64,000 nt of DNA from CAILZL01 sp050181835. GTDB lineage: Bacteria; Pseudomonadota; Gammaproteobacteria; Steroidobacterales; Steroidobacteraceae. Position numbers and translations under genes: made by a program. The stretch spans positions 87,148 to 151,147 of the forward strand of contig JBFXCU010000004.1 in NCBI GenBank assembly GCA_050181835.1, read 5' to 3'. Under the pieces are notes generated by a model that saw only the letters and a list, made by a program, of their open reading frames with translations, had not been told where the DNA came from and did not search any database. This document shows positions 16,903-25,095 of this stretch, in pieces. The first letter of the stretch is position 1. The number at the start of each line of letters is the position of its first letter.

Positions 16903-17274
16903 ATCGCTCAACAACTGGATCATCAATATTTCGCACATCGTTTGCGCAAACGTTATCAGGTTCTACGCGAAGAGATTAGGAATACATTGTTGCGCGCAGA
17001 CGCCGAGCAGTACGCGCATATCGCTGACCGAGTGCAAAATACTGAAGATCAGTCGTTGGCAGAGGTGCTGGCAGAAGTCAGTCATGCGGAAATAGCTCGT
17101 GATGTCGAAGAGGTTTGCGATATAACGGTTGCCTTGCAAAGAATCGCCTCGGGTGATTACGGAGTCTGTACGGGGTGTGGTGATCAAATACCGCAAGCGC
17201 GATTTGAAGCCCACCCAACCGCCAAACGCTGCTTGAAGTGTCAGCAGTTGTATGAGCAAGCGAATGCACGTTGA
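16894..17274 (+). CDS. DksA/TraR family zinc-finger protein
   Basis: This family binds in the RNA polymerase secondary channel and changes promoter response, often with ppGpp. The 126-residue protein has an N-terminal helical region that would form the coiled-coil finger (residues 15-80, rich in Glu, Arg and Leu) and a C-terminal four-cysteine zinc finger, YGVCTGCGDQIP then RCLKCQQ. It is shorter than housekeeping DksA (about 150) and resembles the secondary DksA-like proteins. Its ribosome binding site and start codon lie inside a 33-bp inverted repeat. It abuts the LOG-family gene with no gap. Confidence 0.88.
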   Translation: MSLIAQQLDHQYFAHRLRKRYQVLREEIRNTLLRADAEQYAHIADRVQNTEDQSLAEVLAEVSHAEIARDVEEVCDITVALQRIASGDYGVCTGCGDQIPQARFEAHPTAKRCLKCQQLYEQANAR

Positions 17275-18240
17275 ATGCGATCCCGCGTTGAAATAAATTC
17301 ACATACGCCAGCCCAATCTATGACCGATCAACCAATGCGGCACGCCGATCACATTCTACCCGGACAGCGCATCAAGTCAGTGACGGAAGACCCCGATGCA
17401 CCGCGACGAGTACAGGCAATCCTGTCACACCCTCACTTTCGTCAGGCTGATCAGGACATGGATTTCCTGAATCTCGATTCGAGTCGAGATGTGCGGTTAC
17501 AGCTGGATTATCAGAAAGCGCAGTCGGTACTAGAACAGCAAGGTGTCGAACATACTATTGTTGTTTTTGGTAGTACTCGTTTAAGCGAGCCGGTCAGTGC
17601 GCAATTGAATGTGGAAAAATTGCAGCGCGAGCTACAGACTGATTCCGATAATGTCGAGCTGCAACGTTGCTTGAAGGTGGCACAGCGGCGTATGGCTAAA
17701 AGCCATTATTACAATACCGCACGTGAGCTAGGTCGCCTGATTGGTACTGCTGGAGTGTGCCCTGAAGATTGCCGGGTTACGTTAATGACCGGTGGTGGCC
17801 CCGGCGTTATGGAGGCTGCCAATCGTGGTGCCTTTGATGTGGGAGCTCGTTCCATTGGTCTTAATATCACCTTGCCGCATGAGCAGTATCCTAATCCATA
17901 CATCACGCCGGAGCTATGTTTCCGCTTTCACTATTTCGCGATGCGCAAGCTGCATTTTCTGTTGCGTGCCAGAGCATTGGTGGCCTTTCCGGGTGGCTAC
18001 GGCACCTTCGACGAATTGTTCGAAACCCTGACCTTGATCCAGACGCGCAAGATGTCGGCCGTCCCCATCGTGCTGGTGGGAGAGGAATACTGGCGACGGG
18101 CTGTGGACTTTGACTACATGGTTGAAGAAGGTGTCATCGAACCTGCAGATCGCAAACTGTTCTGGTATGCGGAAACTGCACAGGACATCTGGCAGGGCAT
18201 CCTTGAGTGGCATCAGGCCAACGATACGCCGTTGTTTTAA
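17275..18240 (+). CDS. LOG family protein (nucleotide 5'-monophosphate phosphoribohydrolase-like)
   Basis: The Rossmann-like core has the family motifs MTGGGPGVMEAANRGA (about residues 170-185) and PGGYGTFDELFE, which in Lonely Guy and PpnN proteins bind and cleave nucleoside 5'-monophosphates at the N-glycosidic bond. The N-terminal 100 residues (PRRVQAILSHPHF, then TIVVFGSTR) are an extension seen in longer bacterial members. The ATG follows the dksA-like stop directly, so the two are probably one operon. ATG 17320 is an alternative start. The true substrate is unknown. Confidence 0.85.
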   Translation: MRSRVEINSHTPAQSMTDQPMRHADHILPGQRIKSVTEDPDAPRRVQAILSHPHFRQADQDMDFLNLDSSRDVRLQLDYQKAQSVLEQQGVEHTIVVFGSTRLSEPVSAQLNVEKLQRELQTDSDNVELQRCLKVAQRRMAKSHYYNTARELGRLIGTAGVCPEDCRVTLMTGGGPGVMEAANRGAFDVGARSIGLNITLPHEQYPNPYITPELCFRFHYFAMRKLHFLLRARALVAFPGGYGTFDELFETLTLIQTRKMSAVPIVLVGEEYWRRAVDFDYMVEEGVIEPADRKLFWYAETAQDIWQGILEWHQANDTPLF

Positions 18241-18360
18241 TCCGTATTCAGTAGAAGTGGCATTCCTGTGGCTGGCAGTGTCCACCTTTAAGGTAGAAGC
18301 TGTGGTGATGACGCTCACTTGATTGAATGCTTATAGCATTGAAAAACAGGGAAACAACTA

Positions 18361-19746
18361 ATGAAACTTTCTTTTCACGGTGCGGATCAGGGTGTTACAG
18401 GCTCGTGCCACATGGTCGAATGCGCTGGCAAACGTATCTTGATTGATTGCGGTTTGTATCAAGGCAGCCATGAGCTGGTGCAGGACAATGCCGAAGATTT
18501 TGGTTTTGATCCTGCCAGTATTGATTACGTGCTGCTCACACATGCACATCTTGATCACTGCGGTCGGCTGCCGTTGCTAGTAAAGCGAGGCTTTCGGGGA
18601 GAGATCATCTGCACAGCCGCTACCCGAGAACTGACACGTGTAGTGCTGTTGGATGCCGCCCATTTGCAAGAAGAGGAAGCACGCCGTAATGTGCGCCGCC
18701 ACTTGCGCCGCAAAAACGCTGATTATGATGATCAGCCACTTTATACCTTGCTCGATGCCATGAGCACCTTTGATTACTTTGGACGCAGAGCGGTTTATAA
18801 CGAAGGTATGGTGCTGGCCTTCGGCTTGGCGGCAACTTATTATGATGCGGGCCACATTCTCGGTTCCGCTAGTGTGCGTATCGAACACCATGGAAAAGAT
18901 ACCACTCGTAGCGTGGTGTACTCGGGTGACTTGGGTAATAGCGGCCGACCGCTGCTGCGCGATCCGGTGCCACCACCCCATGCGGATGCGGTAGTCATGG
19001 AGACCACCTATGGTGATCGGCTGCATCGTTCTCTGCCAGCGTCAGTACAGGAGTTATATGAAGCGGTAAGTGATGCCTTTAAACGTGGCGGCAATGTCAT
19101 CATTCCCACCTTCGCACTAGAACGCGCACAGGAAATACTGTTCTATTTGCGTGAGGGTGTGGCCAGTCATCAGTTGCCAGGTTCCATGCAAGTGTTCCTG
19201 GATTCGCCTATGGCAATTTCTGCTACCGAAATATTCAAGCGACATCCAGAATGTTTTGATGAGCAGTCGAAGCAATTATTAAGCAAAGGCGATGATCTAT
19301 TTGCGCTGCCCGGCTTGCATCTAACCCGCGACACTAGTGAATCAATGGCGCTGAATAGGGTGACGGGTGGGGCGGTGATCATGGCGGGTTCCGGCATGTG
19401 TACTGGTGGGCGCGTTCGACACCATCTGAAACATAATTTGTGGCGACGCGATAGCAGTATTGTGTTTGTCGGCTATGCTGCTACCGGCACCCTGGCACGA
19501 CGTATTATTGATGGCGCTAAATACATTTCCCTGTTCGGTGAGGAGATTCCGGTACGGGCGAAGATTTATACGATCAATGGCTTTTCCGCGCACGCTGATA
19601 GAGATGAGCTGTTGGCTTGGCATCGCTCCATCAATCCGGGAAAGACGTTTCTCGTGCATGGGGATGTAGAAGTCATGCAGAAGTTTCGCCAATGCTTATC
19701 CGGAGAGGTAGAGCTACCGCGAAAAGGGGATGTATTTACGCTTTGA
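18361..19746 (+). CDS. Metallo-beta-lactamase fold beta-CASP ribonuclease
   Basis: The protein resembles the Ysh1/CPSF-73 branch of bacterial RNA-processing nucleases. It has the zinc motif HAHLDHCGRLP (residues 61-71), HILGSA and the aspartate of YSGDLG, the beta-CASP insert (about 210-390) with MAGSGMCTGGR, and the C-terminal FSAHADRDELL. All metal ligands look intact, so activity is likely. At 461 residues it matches the family. It starts 120 bp after the LOG-family gene and is preceded by the purine-rich GGGAAACAACTA. Its RNA target is unknown. Confidence 0.9.
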   Translation: MKLSFHGADQGVTGSCHMVECAGKRILIDCGLYQGSHELVQDNAEDFGFDPASIDYVLLTHAHLDHCGRLPLLVKRGFRGEIICTAATRELTRVVLLDAAHLQEEEARRNVRRHLRRKNADYDDQPLYTLLDAMSTFDYFGRRAVYNEGMVLAFGLAATYYDAGHILGSASVRIEHHGKDTTRSVVYSGDLGNSGRPLLRDPVPPPHADAVVMETTYGDRLHRSLPASVQELYEAVSDAFKRGGNVIIPTFALERAQEILFYLREGVASHQLPGSMQVFLDSPMAISATEIFKRHPECFDEQSKQLLSKGDDLFALPGLHLTRDTSESMALNRVTGGAVIMAGSGMCTGGRVRHHLKHNLWRRDSSIVFVGYAATGTLARRIIDGAKYISLFGEEIPVRAKIYTINGFSAHADRDELLAWHRSINPGKTFLVHGDVEVMQKFRQCLSGEVELPRKGDVFTL

Positions 19747-19822
19747 GAGATAAAAGTGACCGTAGCGAAAATTTAGCTAAAATATCCAGAGTTAGCTGGG
19801 CCATATCTGTTCATGCTCTCTT

Positions 19823-20233
19823 TCAACGCTGAATAGACTGCAGATAATCGACTAGTCTTTTGATCAAGGTATCAACGCGTTGGCGACGAGCAGGATCTTC
19901 ACTGCTTAGACCGTATAGCTGCCAACCCCATACTGGCATCTCTCGTGATCCATGTGCCGTAGGCATAGCTTGACCATCAATGAATAGGCGTATTTGTTCG
20001 GTGGGGAATTTCCCTGCATATCGACGTGCGATGTGTGTTAGATCCGGTGGTGGTGTCTTAAGGTTTTTAGCGATACTTCCATCGCCTCGCGCCTGCTCAC
20101 CGTGGCAACTCGCACAGAAATGTTGGTACAACTCAGCACCGGAAAATTCAGGTACTTCATCTGCCATGCTGGTTGCAGATACGCTAACTAGCAGCACGAT
20201 AATCCAGTGACACAACTGATTATGCATTGTCAT
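19823..20233 (-). CDS. Small periplasmic cytochrome c (class I)
   Basis: A signal peptide (HWIIVLLVSVSATSMA, to about residue 24) is followed by a single heme site, CASCHGEQARGDG, with Cys40, Cys43 and proximal His44. The distal ligand is probably the Met in GQAMPTAHG or EMPVWGW. The pattern resembles monoheme cytochromes that carry electrons to oxidases such as cbb3, encoded at the right end of this window. It stands alone, convergent with the beta-CASP gene. Confidence 0.85.
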   Translation of the reverse strand: MTMHNQLCHWIIVLLVSVSATSMADEVPEFSGAELYQHFCASCHGEQARGDGSIAKNLKTPPPDLTHIARRYAGKFPTEQIRLFIDGQAMPTAHGSREMPVWGWQLYGLSSEDPARRQRVDTLIKRLVDYLQSIQR

Positions 20234-20505
20234 TGAAGTTGAGCCTGTTCATGGTGAGGGGTTTAATTAACCTTCGACGGTTCAGCATAGCTCGGGACGG
20301 TGGGTAAAAGTTGTAGTAATGAATGCTACTTACCCTTAATTGTCATGAGATATCCGCGTTGCTGGTGCGATGCCCTAATGCTGATGTAGGAGCGGCAATG
20401 ACGGGATTTCCGTAACGGACGACTACAAGTACCAATGGTGGTATTGCGCAATCGCGCATAGCCTAATCAAACCGGTCATTAACTTAATCAAAGTTGGAGG
20501 TTGCG

Positions 20506-20934
20506 ATGAACATCATGCGATGGGAACCATTACGTGAATTTGATGATTTGTTTAACAGGTATTCGCGCTTGGCTAATCACGGTGCACTTCGCAGCGACAA
20601 TGGTGAGTGGACGCCGACTGCCGACATTAGTGAAACCGACAAGGAATATCTGATCAAAGCGGTGTTGCCGGAAGTCAAGCGAGACGACATTAAAGTGACG
20701 ATGGACAATGGTGTCATCACGATCAGTGGTGAACGAAAGCAGGAGAAAGAAGACAAGAGTGAGAGCGAAATCCGTGTCGAGAGTTTCTATGGCACGTTTT
20801 CACGTAGTTTTTCTCTGCCAGAGAATATTGATGCTAATCATATTCGCGCCGAGTCCAAGGATGGGGTGTTGCGGATTCATGTGCCAAAAACTACGGCAAC
20901 CAAACCTAAAGCCATCACTGTGAAAGTTCAGTAG
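20506..20934 (+). CDS. Hsp20 family small heat-shock protein
   Basis: An ATP-independent chaperone that holds unfolding proteins. The alpha-crystallin domain spans residues 40-140, with TPTADISETDKEYLIKAVLP, the GVITISGERKQE strand and the conserved GVLRIHVPK near the C-terminus; the start MNIMRWEPLREFDDLF is typical of class A bacterial Hsp20. ATG 20506 has GGAGG five bases upstream. The 272-bp upstream gap (20234-20505) contains the palindrome TCCGTAACGGA (about 20410-20420) but no clear heat-shock promoter. A hairpin follows at 20956. Confidence 0.95.
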   Translation: MNIMRWEPLREFDDLFNRYSRLANHGALRSDNGEWTPTADISETDKEYLIKAVLPEVKRDDIKVTMDNGVITISGERKQEKEDKSESEIRVESFYGTFSRSFSLPENIDANHIRAESKDGVLRIHVPKTTATKPKAITVKVQ

Positions 20935-20955
20935 CCTTGCTTATATAAGATAAGC

Positions 20956-20975
20956 GGCCGGGCTGATGCCCGGTC
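20956..20975 (+). terminator. Hairpin after hsp20
   Basis: A GC-rich stem, GGCCGGGC (20956-20963) against GCCCGGTC (20968-20975), with a TGAT loop, begins 21 bp after the hsp20 stop. There is no T-run, so termination may be partial, or the hairpin may protect the mRNA 3' end. Confidence 0.45.
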
Positions 20976-21008
20976 GTCCATATCAACGACCATACAGATG
21001 GAGGATTT

Positions 21009-21266
21009 ATGAAAGTATTATCTCAGCGGCCTGCATCGCCGTCCGGAACCGATGCAAAAAATGCTGGTGGAATGCTGCCAGCGAATATCACCAACTCGTC
21101 GCTGGAGGTTACACCTAATTCGGTTGAAGATCGCGATGCGACGATTGCCATAGCGGCTTATATGCTTGCCGAGAAGCGGGGCTTTACGCCCGGCCACGAA
21201 ATTGATGACTGGCTCGCGGCCGAAGCAGAGGTTGATCAACGGCTTATGAGTGGTCGTGTGTTTTGA
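21009..21266 (+). CDS. DUF2934 domain protein
   Basis: This 85-residue protein ends with the DUF2934 pattern IAAYMLAEKRGFTPGHEIDD and WLAAEAEV. The function of the family is unknown; members often sit beside small heat-shock or stress genes, as here after hsp20. The first 40 residues are low-complexity (Ser, Pro, Asn) and probably disordered. GGAGG lies five bases before the ATG. The hsp20 hairpin separates the two genes. Confidence 0.85.
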   Translation: MKVLSQRPASPSGTDAKNAGGMLPANITNSSLEVTPNSVEDRDATIAIAAYMLAEKRGFTPGHEIDDWLAAEAEVDQRLMSGRVF

Positions 21267-21645
21267 TTGGTATTCAGGCGTATTCGCAGTCACTGCTGCA
21301 TTCATCAGATTTGCAGTAGAGTAGGGGTTGGTGTCGCCTGAAATTCTTGCACATATACTTTTTCGGGGTAGTTTGGTGGTTCTGTGAGTCACTTCTGTTT
21401 GCGCAGACTCACCGATTTGCAAATGCACAAAAGCGGATGATTTTGACTTGTAGCTACAATTATTCTCAATCGAAGTGGGTTGCCGTGTCACATAGGTAGA
21501 ATCGGTGTATTGTCTGCTCAGTTGCGCTTGGGAAACGGGCGTAAGTGATATGCGGCATATGCTTGGGTCACGTGAATTTCCGACTGTTAATTACAGTATA
21601 GTAGCCGCCTGACATGGGTCTAACTGAGAGCATAAAACGGCGGAT
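21267..21645. other. 379-bp gap upstream of the N-ATPase operon
   Basis: No gene is supported here. The only promoter-like element is TATAGT at 21597-21602, 44 bp before the atpD ATG, with a poor -35 (TGAATT at 21573). No FNR-type site (TTGAT-4-ATCAA) is present. The start of the ATPase operon must lie in this gap. Confidence 0.5.
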
Positions 21646-23082
21646 ATGAGCAATCGATCGGATCAACCAAATATTGGTGTTGTTGTCTCGATACGAGGTA
21701 GCGTCGTCGATGCTCGGTTTGATACTGGCTTGCCTCCCATCTATTCGCTGTTGCGTACTGGTGAGCAACAACAGGTAATCATTGAAGTACAGTCGCAAAT
21801 TGATACGCAGCACGTGCGCGGAATTGCGTTAACGCCCACCCAGGGGTTGGCCCGTGGTATGGCGGTAGTCGATACGGGTGGGCCGCTAAAAGCCCCGGTA
21901 GGCAAGGCGGTGCTGTCGCGGATGTTTGATGTTTTTGGCAATACCATCGATACAGGCACCGCACTGACCGATGTTGAGTGGCGCTCTGTGCATCAGGCAC
22001 CGCCGCCGTTGTCACGACGTTCCACCAAGTCTGAAATATTTGAAACCGGGATCAAGGTGATCGATGTGTTATTACCGCTTGAGCGCGGTGGCAAAGCGGG
22101 ACTGTTTGGTGGTGCCGGCGTTGGCAAAACCGTACTGCTAACCGAGATGATTCACAATGTTGTTGGAAATCAGGCAGGCGTAAGTATTTTTTGCGGTATT
22201 GGTGAACGGTGTCGTGAAGGCGAAGAGCTCTATCGCGACATGAAGCAGGCTGGAGTATTGCCGAACATGGTGATGTTGTTCGGCCAAATGAACGAGTTGC
22301 CGGGTAGCCGCTTCAGAGTAGGACATGCCGCGCTAACGATGGCCGAATATTTTCGCGATGATGAGCACCGTGATGTGTTGTTGCTGGTCGACAATATTTT
22401 TCGTTTTATTCAGGCCGGAATGGAGGTTTCTGGTTTGTTGGGACAAATGCCGTCGCGGCTTGGCTATCAACCAACGATGGGAACTGAGCTGTCGCAGTTG
22501 GAGGAACGCATCGCCAATACCGACACCGGTGCCATCACCTCCATCCAGGCCGTGTATGTGCCAGCGGACGATTTTACCGATCCGGCGGCGGTGCATACTT
22601 TTTCACATCTGTCTGCGTCTATCGTACTGTCACGTAAGCGTGCCAGTGAAGGCTTATATCCGGCCATTGATCCATTGCAGTCCACTTCCAAAATGGCCAC
22701 GCCCGGTATTATCGGCGAACGGCATTATGCGTTGGCGCAGGAAATTCGTCGCACACTGGCGCAGTATGCCGAACTTAAAGACATTATCGCCATGCTTGGT
22801 ATTGAGCAGCTATCGCCGGACGACCGCAAGATCGTCGCACGTGCGCGTCGTCTGGAACGCTTTTTAACGCAGCCATTTTTCACCACTGAGCAGTTCACCG
22901 GCCTTACCGGCAAGCTCGTCAGTCTGGCCGACGCGCTAGATGGATGCGAACGTATTCTACGAGATGAATTCAAAGAGTACCCGGAACGCGCGCTATACAT
23001 GATCGGGACGATAGAGGAAGCAAAGAAAAAAGAGCAGTCTGCATCAACATCTGCATCGAGTGTGGAAGCTCATGAATCTTAA
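21646..23082 (+). CDS. atpD: N-ATPase subunit beta (AtpD)
   Basis: The catalytic beta subunit of an N-type F1Fo ATPase. Walker A is GGAGVGKTVLL (about residues 155-165), Walker B is VLLLVDNIFRFIQAG, and GERCREGEELY carries the catalytic Glu region. At 478 residues it is a full beta subunit. It is first in the order atpDCQRBEFAG, the diagnostic N-ATPase arrangement that differs from the usual atpIBEFHAGDC. These ATPases are usually extra copies to the housekeeping enzyme and are thought to export Na+ or H+. It overlaps atpC by 11 bp. Confidence 0.96.
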   Translation: MSNRSDQPNIGVVVSIRGSVVDARFDTGLPPIYSLLRTGEQQQVIIEVQSQIDTQHVRGIALTPTQGLARGMAVVDTGGPLKAPVGKAVLSRMFDVFGNTIDTGTALTDVEWRSVHQAPPPLSRRSTKSEIFETGIKVIDVLLPLERGGKAGLFGGAGVGKTVLLTEMIHNVVGNQAGVSIFCGIGERCREGEELYRDMKQAGVLPNMVMLFGQMNELPGSRFRVGHAALTMAEYFRDDEHRDVLLLVDNIFRFIQAGMEVSGLLGQMPSRLGYQPTMGTELSQLEERIANTDTGAITSIQAVYVPADDFTDPAAVHTFSHLSASIVLSRKRASEGLYPAIDPLQSTSKMATPGIIGERHYALAQEIRRTLAQYAELKDIIAMLGIEQLSPDDRKIVARARRLERFLTQPFFTTEQFTGLTGKLVSLADALDGCERILRDEFKEYPERALYMIGTIEEAKKKEQSASTSASSVEAHES

Positions 23083-23461
23083 AATTCTTTTGCCCTCCCA
23101 GAAATTTTCCGAGTCAAACGGCGTGTCGAGTATCGTTGCCGAGACCCAATCTGGCTCATTCGGGATCTTGCCACGTCGATTGGATTGTGTGGCCGCACTT
23201 ACACCAGGCATCCTTATTTATCAGAGCGAGTCTGCAGGCGAAGTGATTGTGGCGGTGGATGAGGGCGTGCTGATCAAGACGGGTTCAACCGTACTGGTGT
23301 CAGTGCGTCGTGCGTTGGGCGGCACAAGTCTGTCAAGCTTGCGTGAAGCGGTAGAGCAGGAATTTTTGGCGCTGGACCAGCAATCAAAAGTCCTACGTTC
23401 AGTCATGGCGAAGCTGGAGTCGGGTTTTCTGCATCGTTTTGTGGCTTTTCAGCATGAGTGA
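23072..23461 (+). CDS. atpC: N-ATPase subunit epsilon (AtpC)
   Basis: The epsilon subunit of the central stalk. The 129-residue protein begins MNLKILLPSQKF and has the beta-sandwich pattern of AtpC (IVAETQSGSFGILPRRLD), followed by the helical tail. In N-ATPases it lies directly after beta and not at the end of the operon. ATG 23072 overlaps the atpD stop, and the gene end overlaps atpQ. Confidence 0.9.
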   Translation: MNLKILLPSQKFSESNGVSSIVAETQSGSFGILPRRLDCVAALTPGILIYQSESAGEVIVAVDEGVLIKTGSTVLVSVRRALGGTSLSSLREAVEQEFLALDQQSKVLRSVMAKLESGFLHRFVAFQHE

Positions 23462-23789
23462 TGATCTCGACCCCCCTCCGCAGGAGCAGCCTATTTTTAG
23501 TGCGCAGGTGGGTGTGAAAGCGGCGCGCAAGCTCAAGGCGAGACGCCACGCCGACCACGATGTTTGGTTTGGCTTGGGTATGATGGGGTTGGTTGGTTGG
23601 TCGGTGGCGGTACCCACCTTGCTGGGTGCGGCACTGGGTTTATGGCTGGATAAGCATTATCCGGCAGAGCGTTCATGGACGTTGGCGTTGTTGGTGGCCG
23701 GGCTGATGATTGGCTGTCTGAATGCGTGGCATTGGCTTGCCAAGGAAGATAGAACAATGCGCGAAGAACGGGAAAATGATGATGAATGA
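23454..23789 (+). CDS. atpQ: N-ATPase accessory membrane protein AtpQ
   Basis: AtpQ is an AtpI/AtpZ-like small membrane protein specific to N-ATPases, probably helping c-ring assembly or Mg2+ uptake. The 111-residue product has a charged N-terminus and two hydrophobic helices (MMGLVGWSVAVPTLLGAALG and WTLALLVAGLMIGCLNAW) with LWLDKHYP between them, the AtpI/AtpZ hallmark. The start overlaps atpC by 8 bp and the end overlaps the ATG cluster of atpR. Confidence 0.88.
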   Translation: MSDDLDPPPQEQPIFSAQVGVKAARKLKARRHADHDVWFGLGMMGLVGWSVAVPTLLGAALGLWLDKHYPAERSWTLALLVAGLMIGCLNAWHWLAKEDRTMREERENDDE

Positions 23790-24096
23790 TTATCTATTGC
23801 ACGCGCTTACACTTATGGCGGGCATGGTGCTCGGTGTCATTTTTTACGGTGGGTTGTGGTGGACAGTGAATAAAAGTCTGACAGCTCGACAGCCGAGCAT
23901 CTGGATTTTTAGCAGCTTCCTGACACGAATGAGCATTGTTCTGCTGGGGCTTTTTCTTATGGGGCGTGATCATTGGCAGCGACTGTTGCTGTGTTTTGTC
24001 GGTTTTGTAACCGCACGTCTGCTCGTAACTTGGTATACCCGTTCAAGTAGAGTCGCCACAAACCATATCGCACAAGGTGGCAAGCGTGCATCTTAG
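23776..24096 (+). CDS. atpR: N-ATPase accessory membrane protein AtpR
   Basis: AtpR is a three-helix membrane protein found only in N-ATPase operons and suggested to neutralise the c-ring carboxylates during assembly. This 106-residue protein shows helices at about 10-30 (LMAGMVLGVIFYGGLWW), 45-65 and 72-90, with conserved Arg residues inside them (FLTRMSIVLLGLF, TARLLVTWYTR), as proposed for the family. Three ATG codons in a row (23776, 23779, 23782) make the exact start uncertain. Confidence 0.88.
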   Translation: MMMNDYLLHALTLMAGMVLGVIFYGGLWWTVNKSLTARQPSIWIFSSFLTRMSIVLLGLFLMGRDHWQRLLLCFVGFVTARLLVTWYTRSSRVATNHIAQGGKRAS

Positions 24097-24778
24097 CCCA
24101 GACGAAATAATCTACTGGCAGTACGGTGTGTTTAAGCTCAATGCGACCATCGTCTTCACCTGGGCATTGATGTTAGTGCTTGTCGTGGGTGCGAAAATCA
24201 TTACCCGTAAGTTGTCCATGGATCTGCAACGCACGCGTTGGCAAAATCTGCTGGAAATTGTTGTTGTCGGAATCGAGAAACAAATTGAAGATGTCGGTCT
24301 GCGGAATCCGCGCAAGTACATGGGCTTTCTCGGCACTGTTTTTCTATTTGTCGCGTCGGCCAGCCTGTGCACCGTTATCCCTGGATTTGAGCCGCCCACC
24401 GGTTCACTGTCTACCACTGCCGCACTGGCGCTGTGTGTATTGGTAGCTGTGCCGTTTTTTGGTATCAGCGAAAAAGGCGTGCGCGAATATTTGAAGTCCT
24501 ATACTGAGCCAACAATAATCATGCTGCCGTTCAACGTTATCAGTGAGGTTTCGCGCACGCTGGCACTGGCTGTGCGCCTGTTCGGCAACATGATGAGTGG
24601 CGCAATGATCATCGCTATTTTACTTACTATCACCCCATTCCTGTTTCCCATAGTCATGACTATGCTGGGTTTACTGACGGGCATGGTGCAAGCTTACATT
24701 TTCAGTATCTTGGCGGCTGTGTACATCGCCGCTGCAACGCGTATGCGTGATCCTGTGCCATCGGTTATTAACGCATGA
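24086..24778 (+). CDS. atpB: N-ATPase subunit a (AtpB)
   Basis: The stator membrane subunit forming the ion half-channels against the c-ring. It has several helices, the essential Arg in LALAVRLFGNMMSGAMI, and the final ILAAVYIAAAT helix, as in all a subunits. Starting at GTG 24086 gives MHLSPDEIIYWQ, the usual N-ATPase opening; GTG 24077 adds three residues. The start lies inside the end of atpR. Length is about 230 residues. Confidence 0.92.
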   Translation: MHLSPDEIIYWQYGVFKLNATIVFTWALMLVLVVGAKIITRKLSMDLQRTRWQNLLEIVVVGIEKQIEDVGLRNPRKYMGFLGTVFLFVASASLCTVIPGFEPPTGSLSTTAALALCVLVAVPFFGISEKGVREYLKSYTEPTIIMLPFNVISEVSRTLALAVRLFGNMMSGAMIIAILLTITPFLFPIVMTMLGLLTGMVQAYIFSILAAVYIAAATRMRDPVPSVINA

Positions 24779-24809
24779 CAATTAATTCGCCTATTTACTT
24801 GGAGATATT

Positions 24810-25091
24810 ATGGACAGCATGACAGCTATTGCGGTGGCATCCATTGTCATCGCGGGTATTACTACTTCCTTCGGCGCTATTGGCCCGGCGTTGGGGGAAG
24901 GGCGGGCAGTGTCGACTGCACTCACTGCGTTGGCACAGCAGCCGGATGCTGCGAGCACTATTACCCGCACGTTGTTCGTTGGCTTGGCAATGATCGAATC
25001 TACGGCTATCTACTGCTTTGTGGTTTCTATGATCCTGCTGTTTGCTAATCCATTCTGGAATCACGTCATAGCGCAAGCGGCGGGAAAGTGA
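24810..25091 (+). CDS. atpE: N-ATPase subunit c (AtpE), Na+-type binding site
   Basis: The rotor ring subunit with two helices, 93 residues. Helix 1 has GPALGEGRA with Glu30 at the position of Gln32 of Ilyobacter c. Helix 2 has AMIESTAIY with Glu63, Ser64, Thr65 and Tyr68 matching the Na+ ligands Glu65, Ser66, Thr67 and Tyr70. This full set, with a second Glu in helix 1, is the pattern linked to Na+ transport in N-ATPases. A ribosome binding site GGAGA precedes the ATG. Confidence 0.95.
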   Translation: MDSMTAIAVASIVIAGITTSFGAIGPALGEGRAVSTALTALAQQPDAASTITRTLFVGLAMIESTAIYCFVVSMILLFANPFWNHVIAQAAGK

Positions 25092-25095
25092 TTTC

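Noticed and set aside
16720..16938. 72-codon minus-strand frame across the invertible segment
   Set aside because: It crosses the dksA-like start region, has no ribosome binding site and no recognisable motif.
19860..19875. FNR-like TTGAT...ATCAA palindrome
   Set aside because: The spacer is six bases and not four, and it lies inside the cytochrome c gene near its 3' end.
21597..21602. TATAGT as the N-ATPase promoter -10
   Set aside because: No acceptable -35 is present at the right spacing, so it is not listed as a promoter.
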